Source: Marinitoga aeolica (lineage in GTDB: Bacteria; Thermotogota; Thermotogae; Petrotogales; Petrotogaceae). Taken from it: a DNA stretch of 64,000 bases. The notes under the pieces were generated by a model. That model searched no databases. It saw nothing but the letters and a program-made list of their open reading frames with translations, and was not told the origin of the DNA. How positions within the stretch are numbered: the stretch's first letter is position 1; each line of letters starts with the position of its first letter. The stretch spans positions 62,001 through 126,000 of the forward strand of contig NZ_CP069362.1 of NCBI RefSeq assembly GCF_029910535.1, given 5' to 3'. Position numbers and translations under genes: made by a program. Positions 37,216-45,578 of the stretch are shown in pieces.

Positions 37216-37881
37216 ATGGACAATAATATCATTCTATGGACTGGTGTTGGATTAGGGTTAGTCGCATTATTGATTGGCGGTATCTTTTTATATCATACTT
37301 TAACTTATCCATTTAAACCGCTTGATATTGATGGTGTAAAAATAGCAGAAATTCCTAAAGAAGCAGTTATTGAGTTTAAAAAAGCAGGGAAGGGACCTGA
37401 GTTAAAACAACTTCAAAAAGAAGGTTTTTTACTGTATTTTGATGGAATAGCTGAAGGTGCTCCTGGAATGGGTTCTGTAATGTATACCCAGGCTGAACAA
37501 GATGCTAGAGAACAATTGGCAAGATATTTGAATTCTGTGGTTACAGATTTCCAACAAAGAGCACAAGGTGTTTTACAAAGTTCAACTACAGGAACTGATA
37601 ATGATAAAGTAGTTTCTGTAGCAAATAACGTGTTTAAAAATGTAAGTTCCAATTTTGCTAAAACAATTCAAACTGGTGCAGAAGTAGTTGCAAAATATTA
37701 TGTTATGAAAGCTGGAAGAATTGAATACCATTCAGTATTAGTATATAATCCAAAAACTGCATTCTCATTGTTACAACAGCAATCCTACTTAATAGAGCAA
37801 TTGGGTGATCAAGGAAAAGAATTTTATGAAAATTTAAATAAAGTATTAGAAGAAGCATTTAAAAACACACCGTCAAAATAA
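37216..37881 (+). CDS. membrane-anchored LPP20-like protein
   Basis: A 221-residue protein with one N-terminal membrane helix (ILWTGVGLGLVALLIGGIFLY) and an exported soluble domain. MYTQAEQDAREQLARYLNSVV resembles the LPP20-type 'A-x-x-DAR-x-x-LA' helix, followed by a Gln-rich helix (SLLQQQSYLIEQLG) near the end. No lipobox. Base composition is less AT-rich than its surroundings, suggesting good expression. Function unknown. Confidence 0.6.
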   Translation: MDNNIILWTGVGLGLVALLIGGIFLYHTLTYPFKPLDIDGVKIAEIPKEAVIEFKKAGKGPELKQLQKEGFLLYFDGIAEGAPGMGSVMYTQAEQDAREQLARYLNSVVTDFQQRAQGVLQSSTTGTDNDKVVSVANNVFKNVSSNFAKTIQTGAEVVAKYYVMKAGRIEYHSVLVYNPKTAFSLLQQQSYLIEQLGDQGKEFYENLNKVLEEAFKNTPSK

Positions 37882-37892
37882 TTTTAGCTCTC

Positions 37893-37921
37893 AGACACCC
37901 TATAATAGGGTGTCTTTTTTA
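37893..37921 (+). terminator. terminator after the LPP20-like gene
   Basis: A perfect 10-bp stem (AGACACCCTA, loop TAA, complement) followed by TTTTTT. Confidence 0.92.
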
Positions 37922-38025
37922 GTATATATTAAAATTTTTTTAATATTTTTCTTTAATCATAAATAACTTTGTTCTATAACATATTTTCCTATTTTTCTGT
38001 GATTTTTATTTAACGATTTTTTTGA

Positions 38026-38050
38026 TATAATCTATATGTAATCGATTACA
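38026..38050 (+). promoter_or_regulatory. -10 box and LacI operator before regulator 1
   Basis: TATAAT at 38026-38031 is followed by the perfect 14-bp palindrome TGTAATCGATTACA at 38037-38050, covering the expected transcription start. A one-mismatch copy lies before the transporter operon (39053). This is the likely autoregulatory operator. Confidence 0.8.
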
Positions 38051-38065
38051 AAAGAGGTGTTTATA

Positions 38066-39034
38066 GTGAAAATAAAAGATATTGCAAATTTAGCAGAAGT
38101 TTCAGTAGCTACAGTTTCAAGGGTAATTAATAATCCAGAAAAAGTTAAAGAAGAAACAAGAAAAAAGGTTTTAGAAATTATTGAAAAATACGGATATGAA
38201 CCAGATTACAGTGCAAAATCATTAAGAAAACGTTCTTCCAATCTATTTGGTATCTTAATGTTGAGAACAAAAATGCCAGAAAATGATTCTTATACAACAC
38301 CTTTTTTAAATGGAATTTTAGAATATTTTTTTCATAACGAATTAAAACTTATTGTAGATTCTCATTCTGAAAAACAATGTGTAAACCAGTATAAAAAATT
38401 AATTAAAAGCAATCTGGTAAGTGGATTTTTCATAACAGATTTAGAAGATAACGACGAAAGGATAGAATTTTTAAATTCTATTAATTTTCCTTTTGTTGTA
38501 ATAGGAAGAAATAATAAAAATAATTTTTATTACGTAGATCCTGATAATGAATTAGGTGGATACTTAGGAATTAAACATTTAAGTGAAATAGGATGTAAGA
38601 ATATTTTATATATAAGTGGGAATTTGGGTCCTGCAGTGACATATCAACGTTTAAATGGTGTTTTAAATGCAAAGAAAGATTTTGATATTAATATTGATAT
38701 TGTTTATGGGGATTTTAGCAGAAAATCTGGCTATGAAATAAGTAAAAAATTAAATATTCTAAATTATGATGGGATATTTTGTAGTTCTGATTTAATGGCT
38801 TACGGTGTATATGATTATATGAACGAGAAAAAGTTTTATTTACCATTGCTAGGATTTGATGATTTACCTTCATCTAAAATATTAAAAATCTCCTCAATAA
38901 ACCAAAATATTTATAAAGTTGGTTATAACGCTGCAAAAATGTTGCATTATTTATCTTCTGGTAAAGAAGTAAAAAATGTAATAATACCGGTTGATATTTC
39001 CATAAGGGAAAGTACGTTGAAATTTAAAAAATGA
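38066..39034 (+). CDS. LacI family transcriptional regulator (GH65 operon)
   Basis: A 322-residue regulator. The N-terminal HTH is KIKDIANLAEVSVATVSRV-INN with the hinge helix following (YSAKSLRKRSSNLFGILM). The rest is a periplasmic-binding-like sensor. Start is GTG 38066 (AGAGG eight bases upstream); an in-frame GTG at 38057 overlaps the ribosome site. The downstream genes suggest the effector is an alpha-glucoside or its phosphorylated product, by inference. Palindromic sites occur before it and before the next gene. Confidence 0.9.
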   Translation: MKIKDIANLAEVSVATVSRVINNPEKVKEETRKKVLEIIEKYGYEPDYSAKSLRKRSSNLFGILMLRTKMPENDSYTTPFLNGILEYFFHNELKLIVDSHSEKQCVNQYKKLIKSNLVSGFFITDLEDNDERIEFLNSINFPFVVIGRNNKNNFYYVDPDNELGGYLGIKHLSEIGCKNILYISGNLGPAVTYQRLNGVLNAKKDFDINIDIVYGDFSRKSGYEISKKLNILNYDGIFCSSDLMAYGVYDYMNEKKFYLPLLGFDDLPSSKILKISSINQNIYKVGYNAAKMLHYLSSGKEVKNVIIPVDISIRESTLKFKK

Positions 39035-39041
39035 GTTTTAT

Positions 39042-39070
39042 TTGTTTAAAAATGTAATCGATTTCATTAT
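39042..39070 (+). promoter_or_regulatory. promoter with LacI operator in the spacer (GH65 operon)
   Basis: TTGTTT (39042-39047) and CATTAT (39065-39070) are 17 bases apart. The operator TGTAATCGATTTCA (39053-39066), one mismatch from the 14-bp palindrome at 38037, fills the spacer, so bound repressor would block polymerase. Confidence 0.75.
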
Positions 39071-39087
39071 TTTAAAGGAGGGATTTT

Positions 39088-40302
39088 ATGAAAAAAGTAT
39101 GGATGGTTTTATTAACTATGGTTATTGTTTCTACTCTATTTGCTGTAACAACTATAAAGATTTCTGGATGGCCAGGTAACCCTGATGAAGAGTCAGCTAT
39201 TAAGGCGGGGGTTGAGGAATTTAATTCTACTCATAAAGACATTCAAGTAGTATGGGAACCAATCCCGGGAAATTATCTGGAAACATTAAAAACACGATTA
39301 TCTGCGGGAACAGCACCTGATATTTTCTATGTTGATGTATACTTTTTCCAGGAATTTGCTTCAAAGAATGTATTACTGCCATTGGATCTATATATAAAAA
39401 GAGACAAATTCGATCTTAATGCATATTTTCCATCACTTGTTAATGCTTTCAAATATAATAATAGGGTATATGGTATTGCAAAAGATTTTTCAACATTAGC
39501 TTTGTATTACAATAAAGAAATATTTGATAAATATGGAGTTCCATATCCTACAAATAATGATACATGGTTTGATTTATTAGATAAGGCATTACAATTAAAA
39601 AGAAAAGGATTCGAAACTCCTATGGTTTTAGCAGCAGATTTTAATAGAGTAATACCTTTTATTTTAGGAGCAGGTGGAAAATTAGTTGATGAGAATTTAA
39701 ATACTGCTTTAGATGAACCCGCATCCAAATTTGGACTTAAGTTTTATATAGATTTAGTAACCAAGTATGGAGTTGCTGTTGAACCACAAACTGTAGGTGC
39801 TGGATGGATTGGTGAAGCTTTAGGAAAAGAAAAAGTTGCTATGGGAATGTCTGGTCCATGGTCATTAGGATTTTTAAAAGGGTCTTATCCTGATGTATAT
39901 AAGAAAATGGGAGTTGTAGAAATGCCTTCTCTAATTAAAAAATCTACTATGGTTTATACAGTTTCTTGGTCTATTAATAAAGAATCCAGAAATAAATCTG
40001 CAGCCTGGGAAGTATTAAAATTTTTAGTAACAAGAGGTCAGGAGATTTTTGTTGAGAAAGCTGGTGTTTTGGCATCAAGAAAAGATTTAGCCTCAAAAGA
40101 TAAGGATCCTATGAAAATACCTTTTTATAAAGGTGCTGAATATGCTCAACCATGGAGTGTTCCAACGCCAACTGGTATTTTCTCTATAGCTAATGATCAG
40201 ATTAATTCAAGATTGAAAGACTTATTCTATAATAAAATTACATTAGACGAAGCATTAAAACAAATAAAAGAAAATTATCCTCAATGGATTAGTGGAAAAT
40301 AA
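39088..40302 (+). CDS. ABC sugar transporter, substrate-binding protein (GH65 operon)
   Basis: A 404-residue family-1 solute-binding protein with a signal peptide (residues 1 to about 19, MKKVWMVLLTMVIVSTLFA) and no lipobox cysteine, as usual for Thermotogota. ISGWPGNPDEE, LSAGTAPDIFYVDVYFF and MGMSGPWSLGF are typical of maltose-type binding proteins. With GH65 and beta-phosphoglucomutase downstream, an alpha-glucosyl disaccharide is the likely ligand. A hairpin follows the gene. Confidence 0.88.
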   Translation: MKKVWMVLLTMVIVSTLFAVTTIKISGWPGNPDEESAIKAGVEEFNSTHKDIQVVWEPIPGNYLETLKTRLSAGTAPDIFYVDVYFFQEFASKNVLLPLDLYIKRDKFDLNAYFPSLVNAFKYNNRVYGIAKDFSTLALYYNKEIFDKYGVPYPTNNDTWFDLLDKALQLKRKGFETPMVLAADFNRVIPFILGAGGKLVDENLNTALDEPASKFGLKFYIDLVTKYGVAVEPQTVGAGWIGEALGKEKVAMGMSGPWSLGFLKGSYPDVYKKMGVVEMPSLIKKSTMVYTVSWSINKESRNKSAAWEVLKFLVTRGQEIFVEKAGVLASRKDLASKDKDPMKIPFYKGAEYAQPWSVPTPTGIFSIANDQINSRLKDLFYNKITLDEALKQIKENYPQWISGK

Positions 40303-40329
40303 TTTAGAGGGGGATTTTCCCCCTTTAAA
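40303..40329 (+). terminator. hairpin between binding-protein and permease genes (GH65 operon)
   Basis: A 12-bp stem (one G-T pair, loop TTT, GGGGG/CCCCC core) with only a short T run after it. More likely a partial terminator or mRNA 3'-end stabiliser than a full stop, since the permease genes have no obvious promoter of their own. Confidence 0.7.
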
Positions 40330-40351
40330 TTTAAAAAGGTGGTGATTTTTT

Positions 40352-41509
40352 ATGCGTTTGAAATGGAAAACAAAAGAAGCTTTAATAGGATATCTCTTTG
40401 CATCACCTATTATTTTATCTATAATAGTATTTACTATATATCCTATATTTGCAGCATTTTATTATAGTTTTACTGATTATAATCCTTTAAATGCAAGAAA
40501 TTTAGAAGTTACTTTTAATCCACAAGAATCACTGGAATTTCATCTTGGTTTTTTCCAAAATGAAGTTAAATCTATTGATGAAATAAAAGATTATTTTGAT
40601 CTTATGACTTTTATTAAATCCGATGTTGGAATAAATTTGGATACAAAAAAAGAAAATATAATAAAAGATTATTTTGACACAAATAAATTATTAAAAGATT
40701 TTATAGCCGGAAAGTTAAATAAAGAGATGAAAATTTCTGATTTTATGTCTATTTATCTTAAAAAAGGGAGTTCTGCATTTAAGCATTATATTCCTAATTT
40801 TTTAGGTTTAGAAAATTTCAAAAAAATGTTTAAAGATCAATATTTTAAAATCTCACTATTTAATGCTTTTTTTTACTCTATAATTGTTGTTCCAGTTCAA
40901 ACATTTTTAGCAATAGTTTTAGCAGTAGCTGCTAATTCAAAAATAAAAGGTATAAAATTTTTTAAAGCTACTTTTTTCATTCCAGCAATTACTTCATCAG
41001 CTGCGATATCAATGATTTTCTGGATGATATATTCTCGTCCAGGAATTTTAAATAGATTATTATCGATATTTGGATTTCAACCAATTGCATGGTTAGAAAA
41101 TCCTAACACGGCGTTACCTGCCATTATGATTATGAATATATGGACAACCGCAGGATATTTTATGGTTACATTTTTGGCGGGGTTACAGGATATACCAACA
41201 TCTATATATGAAGCAGCAAGAATTGATGGTGCTTCTCCTTCAAAGATTTTCTGGAGAATTACTGTTCCAATGCTTAGACCTCAAATATTATTTGTAATGA
41301 TAATGGGAACTATTGGTTGTATGCAGGTTTTTGACCAAATATATTTTTTAATAAAAAATATGAGAAATATTACAATTTCTTATTATATATACAAAAATGC
41401 ATTTGAATATGGAAATATGGGATATGCTTCAGCTTTGGCTTTAGTGTTATTTGCTATTATTTTATTTATAACTATTTTACAAAGAAAGTTTATTCATGAA
41501 GAATACTGA
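40352..41509 (+). CDS. ABC sugar transporter permease, MalF-like with extracytoplasmic insertion
   Basis: A 385-residue inner-membrane protein. The EAA loop (YEAARIDGASPSKIFWRITVPML) contacts the ATPase. Compared with ordinary sugar permeases (about 290-300 residues) it has roughly 100 extra, mostly charged residues between the first and second helices (about residues 45-155). That recalls the P2 loop of MalF, which helps dock the binding protein. The ATPase is not encoded here and must be shared. Confidence 0.88.
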   Translation: MRLKWKTKEALIGYLFASPIILSIIVFTIYPIFAAFYYSFTDYNPLNARNLEVTFNPQESLEFHLGFFQNEVKSIDEIKDYFDLMTFIKSDVGINLDTKKENIIKDYFDTNKLLKDFIAGKLNKEMKISDFMSIYLKKGSSAFKHYIPNFLGLENFKKMFKDQYFKISLFNAFFYSIIVVPVQTFLAIVLAVAANSKIKGIKFFKATFFIPAITSSAAISMIFWMIYSRPGILNRLLSIFGFQPIAWLENPNTALPAIMIMNIWTTAGYFMVTFLAGLQDIPTSIYEAARIDGASPSKIFWRITVPMLRPQILFVMIMGTIGCMQVFDQIYFLIKNMRNITISYYIYKNAFEYGNMGYASALALVLFAIILFITILQRKFIHEEY

Positions 41510-41519
41510 GGTGAAATTT

Positions 41520-42413
41520 ATGAATAGAAAATTTAAATTAGCAAAAACTATTTCTTATATTATTTTAATATCTTATGCTTTAATATCATTATTCCCTTTT
41601 TTTTGGGCATTTTTAGTTTCCATAACTCCATTAAATGGTATAAATCATGATACAGGAGAAAAATTTGGAATAGATATAATGCAATGGCCACCAAATATAA
41701 ATCTTTTTAAAATACCACCAAAGGTTTTTGGAGTTAATGCTACCTTAAAAAATTACATAAAAATATTTGAAGTTGTTCCGCTATATGGAAGATGGATATT
41801 AAATACTATATTTTATGCAGGTGCATTAACTGTAGGCCATTTGATTTTAGACACATTGGGAGGATATGCATTTGCAAGATTACATTTTCCATTAAAAAAT
41901 TTTTGGTTTTCACTCTTTTTAGCAACAATGATGATTCCTTTTCAGGTTATTATGATACCTCAATATAATTTAATGGTGAAGTTTGGTCTTGTTAATACAT
42001 ATACTGGTTTAATTTTACCAAAATTAACAGGAGTATTTGGTCTTTTTTTAATGAGACAATTTTTTCTAAATTTTCCAAAAGAACTTGAAGAGGCAGCAAG
42101 AATTGATGGCGCTGGAATAATAAAAACATTTTTTACTATTGTAGCTCCAAATGCAAAACCTGCTATGACTGCATTGGCTATATATACTTTTTTAGGTGCA
42201 TGGAACGATTTTATGTGGCCTTTAATAATCACATCTGATAAAAATATGTATACTTTAACTATGGGATTAAATTTTTTTAAAACATCATATTACACCTTCT
42301 GGCAATATATGATGGCAGCATCAATTCTTATGACAATTCCTATGATAATAATTTTCTTATCTTTCCAAAACCAATTTATAGAATCTGGAAAAGCTTCAGC
42401 AATTAAAGGTTAG
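41520..42413 (+). CDS. ABC sugar transporter permease, MalG-like
   Basis: A 297-residue MalG-type permease with six helices and the EAA motif LEEAARIDGAGIIKTFFTIVAPN. It too has an enlarged first extracytoplasmic loop (residues about 35-75, GINHDTGEKFGIDIMQWPP). Start is ATG 41520, six bases after GAGGTG; the ATG at 41496 lies in the previous gene and has no ribosome site. Confidence 0.9.
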   Translation: MNRKFKLAKTISYIILISYALISLFPFFWAFLVSITPLNGINHDTGEKFGIDIMQWPPNINLFKIPPKVFGVNATLKNYIKIFEVVPLYGRWILNTIFYAGALTVGHLILDTLGGYAFARLHFPLKNFWFSLFLATMMIPFQVIMIPQYNLMVKFGLVNTYTGLILPKLTGVFGLFLMRQFFLNFPKELEEAARIDGAGIIKTFFTIVAPNAKPAMTALAIYTFLGAWNDFMWPLIITSDKNMYTLTMGLNFFKTSYYTFWQYMMAASILMTIPMIIIFLSFQNQFIESGKASAIKG

Positions 42414-42424
42414 GAGGAGTGGAT

Positions 42425-43084
42425 ATGTTGGAAGCTGTAATATTTGACATGGATGGAGTAATTACGGATACCGTCCCTTTGCATTACAATGCATGGAAGA
42501 AAATGTTCGAAAAACACGGCTATTATTTTGATTTCAATGTATACAAAGAAAAGGTTGATGGAAAACCGAGAATGAAAGGAATTTCATCTGTGGCAACAAA
42601 TGTTGATGAAAAAACATTAAATCAAATGGCTGAGGAGAAACAAAATTATTTTTTAGAATATATTGAGAAAACTCCTCCAGAAATATTTCAAGATACATGG
42701 AATTTCATTAAAGAATTAAAAAAATATAAAATAAAAATAGCAGTAGCCTCATCAAGCAAAAACACAAAAAAAATATTAGAATCTTTAAAAATATATGATG
42801 TTTTTGATACTGTAGTTACGGGATATGACTTTATTCATGGAAAACCTAATCCAGAAATATTTTTAATTGCAGCCAATAGATTAAATGTTTCTCCTGAAAA
42901 TTGTATTGTAATAGAAGATGCAATAGAAGGTATTAATGCCGGAATTAATGCAAAAATGTTTACAATTGGAATAGCAAGACATGGGAATAATAAAGAACTA
43001 TCACATGCAAATTTAGTAGTAAAATCATTGAATGAAATAAAATTAGATAATCTTATTAGCATTTTTCAGGAGGCGAAAAAATGA
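42425..43084 (+). CDS. pgmB: beta-phosphoglucomutase
   Basis: A 219-residue HAD-superfamily enzyme. FDMDGVITDTVPLHYNAWK carries the nucleophile/acid aspartates and the cap-domain start; VASSSKNTKKIL, GKPNPEIFL and IVIEDAIEGINAG are HAD motifs II-IV in beta-PGM form. It turns beta-glucose 1-phosphate into glucose 6-phosphate. This is the step needed after an inverting GH65 phosphorylase, which is the next gene (ATGA overlap). Start is ATG 42425 after GGAGG; the GTG at 42419 is too close. Confidence 0.9.
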   Translation: MLEAVIFDMDGVITDTVPLHYNAWKKMFEKHGYYFDFNVYKEKVDGKPRMKGISSVATNVDEKTLNQMAEEKQNYFLEYIEKTPPEIFQDTWNFIKELKKYKIKIAVASSSKNTKKILESLKIYDVFDTVVTGYDFIHGKPNPEIFLIAANRLNVSPENCIVIEDAIEGINAGINAKMFTIGIARHGNNKELSHANLVVKSLNEIKLDNLISIFQEAKK

Positions 43085-45297
43085 TTCTTTCAGATGAAAA
43101 ATGGTTAATTAAACAAGAAAAATTTGAAGTATCTTCAATACAAGAAACTATATTTACTTTATCAAATGGGTATTTAGGAGTAAGAGGAACTTTTGAAGAT
43201 TTATTTCATAATGAAACCCCTGGTACATATGTAGCTGGAATATTTGATAAGTCTGAAGCACAAGTGAAAGAATTAGTAAATTTACCCTATTTCTGGGGAT
43301 TAAAGATATATTTAAAATATGAATATTTAAACCCCTTTGAGTGTGAAATACTGGATTACAAAAGAATATTAGATATGAAACAAGGTTTATTATATAAAAA
43401 AATGAGATTAAGGGATAAAAAAAATAGAATTACAAAAATAGAAGGATATAGGTTTTTAAGTCATGATAATAGAAATTTAGCTTTAATGAAATATAAAATA
43501 ACTCCAGAGAATTATAAGGATAGAATGACTTTGGAATATTTTATAGATGGAAAAACAGCCAATTCCGTTTCACATCCAAAAGAAAGAGTAAAACATTATT
43601 TTTTAACCAATCATATTGTATCTGATGATTATCTTTATTTAGAAGCTTGTACAAGAGATATAAATCATAAAGTAGGAATACTATCTTCAGTTGAAATTGA
43701 AAATTATCATTCTAAAATTACCAGAAATTATATAGATTTTATTGCACAATCAATTGATATAGATCCAGTTCCACAGAATGAATATACAATAAACATTTAT
43801 ACTAGTATTTTAGATTCAAGAAGATATGATAATCTTTATGAAAATAATATTAAAGAAATAAAAAAAGCAAGAAACATAGGTATAGAAAAACTTTTAGAAA
43901 ATCATAATAAGAAACTTAAAAAACTTTGGGATGTTGCAGATATAAAAATATTTGGAGATGAAAAAGCAGATAAATCACTAAGATTTAATATATTTTCATT
44001 ATTATCTCTTGCAAATCCTGATGATGAAATAGTAAGTATTGGCGCTAAAGGGTTGCATGGAGAAGGATATAAAGGACATGTTTTCTGGGATACAGAGATT
44101 TTTATGTTACCTTTTTATATTTATGAGTATCCAGAAGCTGCTAGATCATTTTTAATGTATAGATATTATACATTAGATAAAGCCAGAGAAAATGCAAGAA
44201 AAAATGGATATAAGGGGGCTCAATATCCATGGGAGTCTGCAGATACTGGTGAAGAAGAAACTCCAAAGTGGGGAGAAGATTATTATGGTAATAAAGTAAG
44301 AATATGGACAGGAGATATAGAATATCATATAACAGCTGATATAGCTTTTGCTATAAGAGAATATTTAAGAGCAACAGAGGACTGGGAATTTTTCTTAAAT
44401 TATGGTGCTGAAATGTTTTTTGAAACTGCAAGGTTTTGGGCTTCTCGGGCTAAATACAATTCTAAAAAAGATAGATATGAAATTAATGAAGTAATTGGTC
44501 CAGATGAATTCCATGAACATGTAAACAATAATTTTTACACCAATTATTTAGCTAAATGGAACATTGATAAAGCATTTTATTATTTAAATATATTAAGAAA
44601 TAAATATCCTTATAATTATGAAAAAATATTAAAAAAAATTAAATTAAATGAAGAAGAATTAGAGAGATGGAAAGATGTATCAAATAAGATTTATATACCC
44701 TGGAATAAAAAATCGCATTTAATAGAACAATTTGAAGGATATTTTAAACTTGAAGATAGGATTATTACGAAATATAATGAAAAAGATATGCCTGAATGGC
44801 CAGAAAATGTTGATTTAACAAAGTTAAACAAATACCAGTTGATAAAACAAGCTGACGTTTTGATGTTAATGCATTTATTATCCGAAGAATTTGATTATGA
44901 AACAAAAAAAATAAATTTTGAATATTATGAAAAAAGAACTATGCACAAATCCTCATTAAGTCCTAGTATGTATGCAATAATGGGATTAGCTGTTGGAGAT
45001 CATTCTAAAGCATATGAATATTTTATGAAAACTGCATTAGTAGATTTGGAAGATAATCAGGGAAATACAGCTTTAGGACTTCATGCTGCAAGCGCCGGTG
45101 GAACGTGGCAAGCTGCTGTATATGGGTTTGGTGGAATGTATATTGATGATAATGAAAAAATAAATTTCAAACCATGGTTACCGTCACATTGGAAAAGTAT
45201 GGAATTTAACGTATATTATAAAAAACAACTATTAAATATAAAAATAACTCAAGATTCTATTAAAATAAATAATTTATCCTCCCTTAATAATAAATAA
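43081..45297 (+). CDS. GH65 alpha-glucoside phosphorylase (maltose/trehalose/kojibiose type)
   Basis: A 738-residue glycoside hydrolase family 65 enzyme. WLIKQEKFEVSSIQETIFTLSNGYLGVRG is the N-terminal beta-domain start. GHVFWDTEIFMLPFY, YPWESADTGEEETP and NEVIGPDEFHEHVNNNFYTNY (Glu476 as predicted general acid) mark the (alpha/alpha)6 catalytic barrel. AGGTWQAAVYGFGGM binds phosphate nearby. It phosphorolyses an alpha-linked glucose disaccharide to beta-glucose 1-phosphate and glucose. Which disaccharide is not readable. Last gene of the operon. Confidence 0.9.
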   Translation: MILSDEKWLIKQEKFEVSSIQETIFTLSNGYLGVRGTFEDLFHNETPGTYVAGIFDKSEAQVKELVNLPYFWGLKIYLKYEYLNPFECEILDYKRILDMKQGLLYKKMRLRDKKNRITKIEGYRFLSHDNRNLALMKYKITPENYKDRMTLEYFIDGKTANSVSHPKERVKHYFLTNHIVSDDYLYLEACTRDINHKVGILSSVEIENYHSKITRNYIDFIAQSIDIDPVPQNEYTINIYTSILDSRRYDNLYENNIKEIKKARNIGIEKLLENHNKKLKKLWDVADIKIFGDEKADKSLRFNIFSLLSLANPDDEIVSIGAKGLHGEGYKGHVFWDTEIFMLPFYIYEYPEAARSFLMYRYYTLDKARENARKNGYKGAQYPWESADTGEEETPKWGEDYYGNKVRIWTGDIEYHITADIAFAIREYLRATEDWEFFLNYGAEMFFETARFWASRAKYNSKKDRYEINEVIGPDEFHEHVNNNFYTNYLAKWNIDKAFYYLNILRNKYPYNYEKILKKIKLNEEELERWKDVSNKIYIPWNKKSHLIEQFEGYFKLEDRIITKYNEKDMPEWPENVDLTKLNKYQLIKQADVLMLMHLLSEEFDYETKKINFEYYEKRTMHKSSLSPSMYAIMGLAVGDHSKAYEYFMKTALVDLEDNQGNTALGLHAASAGGTWQAAVYGFGGMYIDDNEKINFKPWLPSHWKSMEFNVYYKKQLLNIKITQDSIKINNLSSLNNK

Positions 45298-45307
45298 TTT
45301 TTTCACT

Positions 45308-45334
45308 AACAACCTCATATGGGGTTGTTTTTTT
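45308..45334 (+). terminator. terminator after the GH65 gene
   Basis: A 9-bp stem (AACAACCTC, loop ATAT, GGGGTTGTT, one G-T pair) followed by T5. Confidence 0.85.
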
Positions 45335-45353
45335 CAAAATAGTATGTTATAAT
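45325..45353 (+). promoter_or_regulatory. promoter of the riboflavin operon
   Basis: TTGTTT (45325-45330), 17-base spacer, TGTTATAAT extended -10 ending at 45353. The -35 box overlaps the terminator of the preceding gene; the riboswitch begins about 15 bases downstream. Confidence 0.65.
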
Positions 45354-45365
45354 GAAATAAAAGTG

Positions 45366-45491
45366 AATATTCTCCGGGGCAGGGTGAAATTCCCGACCGG
45401 CGGTTAAAGCCCGCGAGCCTTATTTATTATAAGGTTGATCTGGTGGAATTCCAGAGCCGACAGTTAAAGTCTGGATGGGAGGAGAAAATAT
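45366..45491 (+). ncRNA. FMN riboswitch (RFN element)
   Basis: The conserved RFN pieces occur in order: TTCTCCGGGGCAGGGTGAAA, CCCGACCGGCGGT, AAAGCCCGCGAGC, a variable hairpin, GGTGGAATTCCAGAGCCGAC, AGTTAAAGTCTGGATGGGA and GGAGA closing P1 with TATTCTCC. It lies directly before ribBA, and a terminator follows, so FMN should repress by premature termination. Confidence 0.96.
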
Positions 45492-45530
45492 AGAATGTGG
45501 GATAAGTGTATTCTGTATTGATCTATAATT

Positions 45531-45565
45531 ATTGCCCTGGAGAAATCCAGGGCAATTTTATTTTT
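45531..45565 (+). terminator. riboswitch-controlled terminator before ribBA
   Basis: A perfect 11-bp stem (ATTGCCCTGGA, loop GAAA, complement) followed by TTTATTTTT, between the RFN element and the ribBA ribosome site (AGGAGG). The expression platform of the FMN riboswitch. Confidence 0.92.
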
Positions 45566-45578
45566 AGGAGGCGAAATT

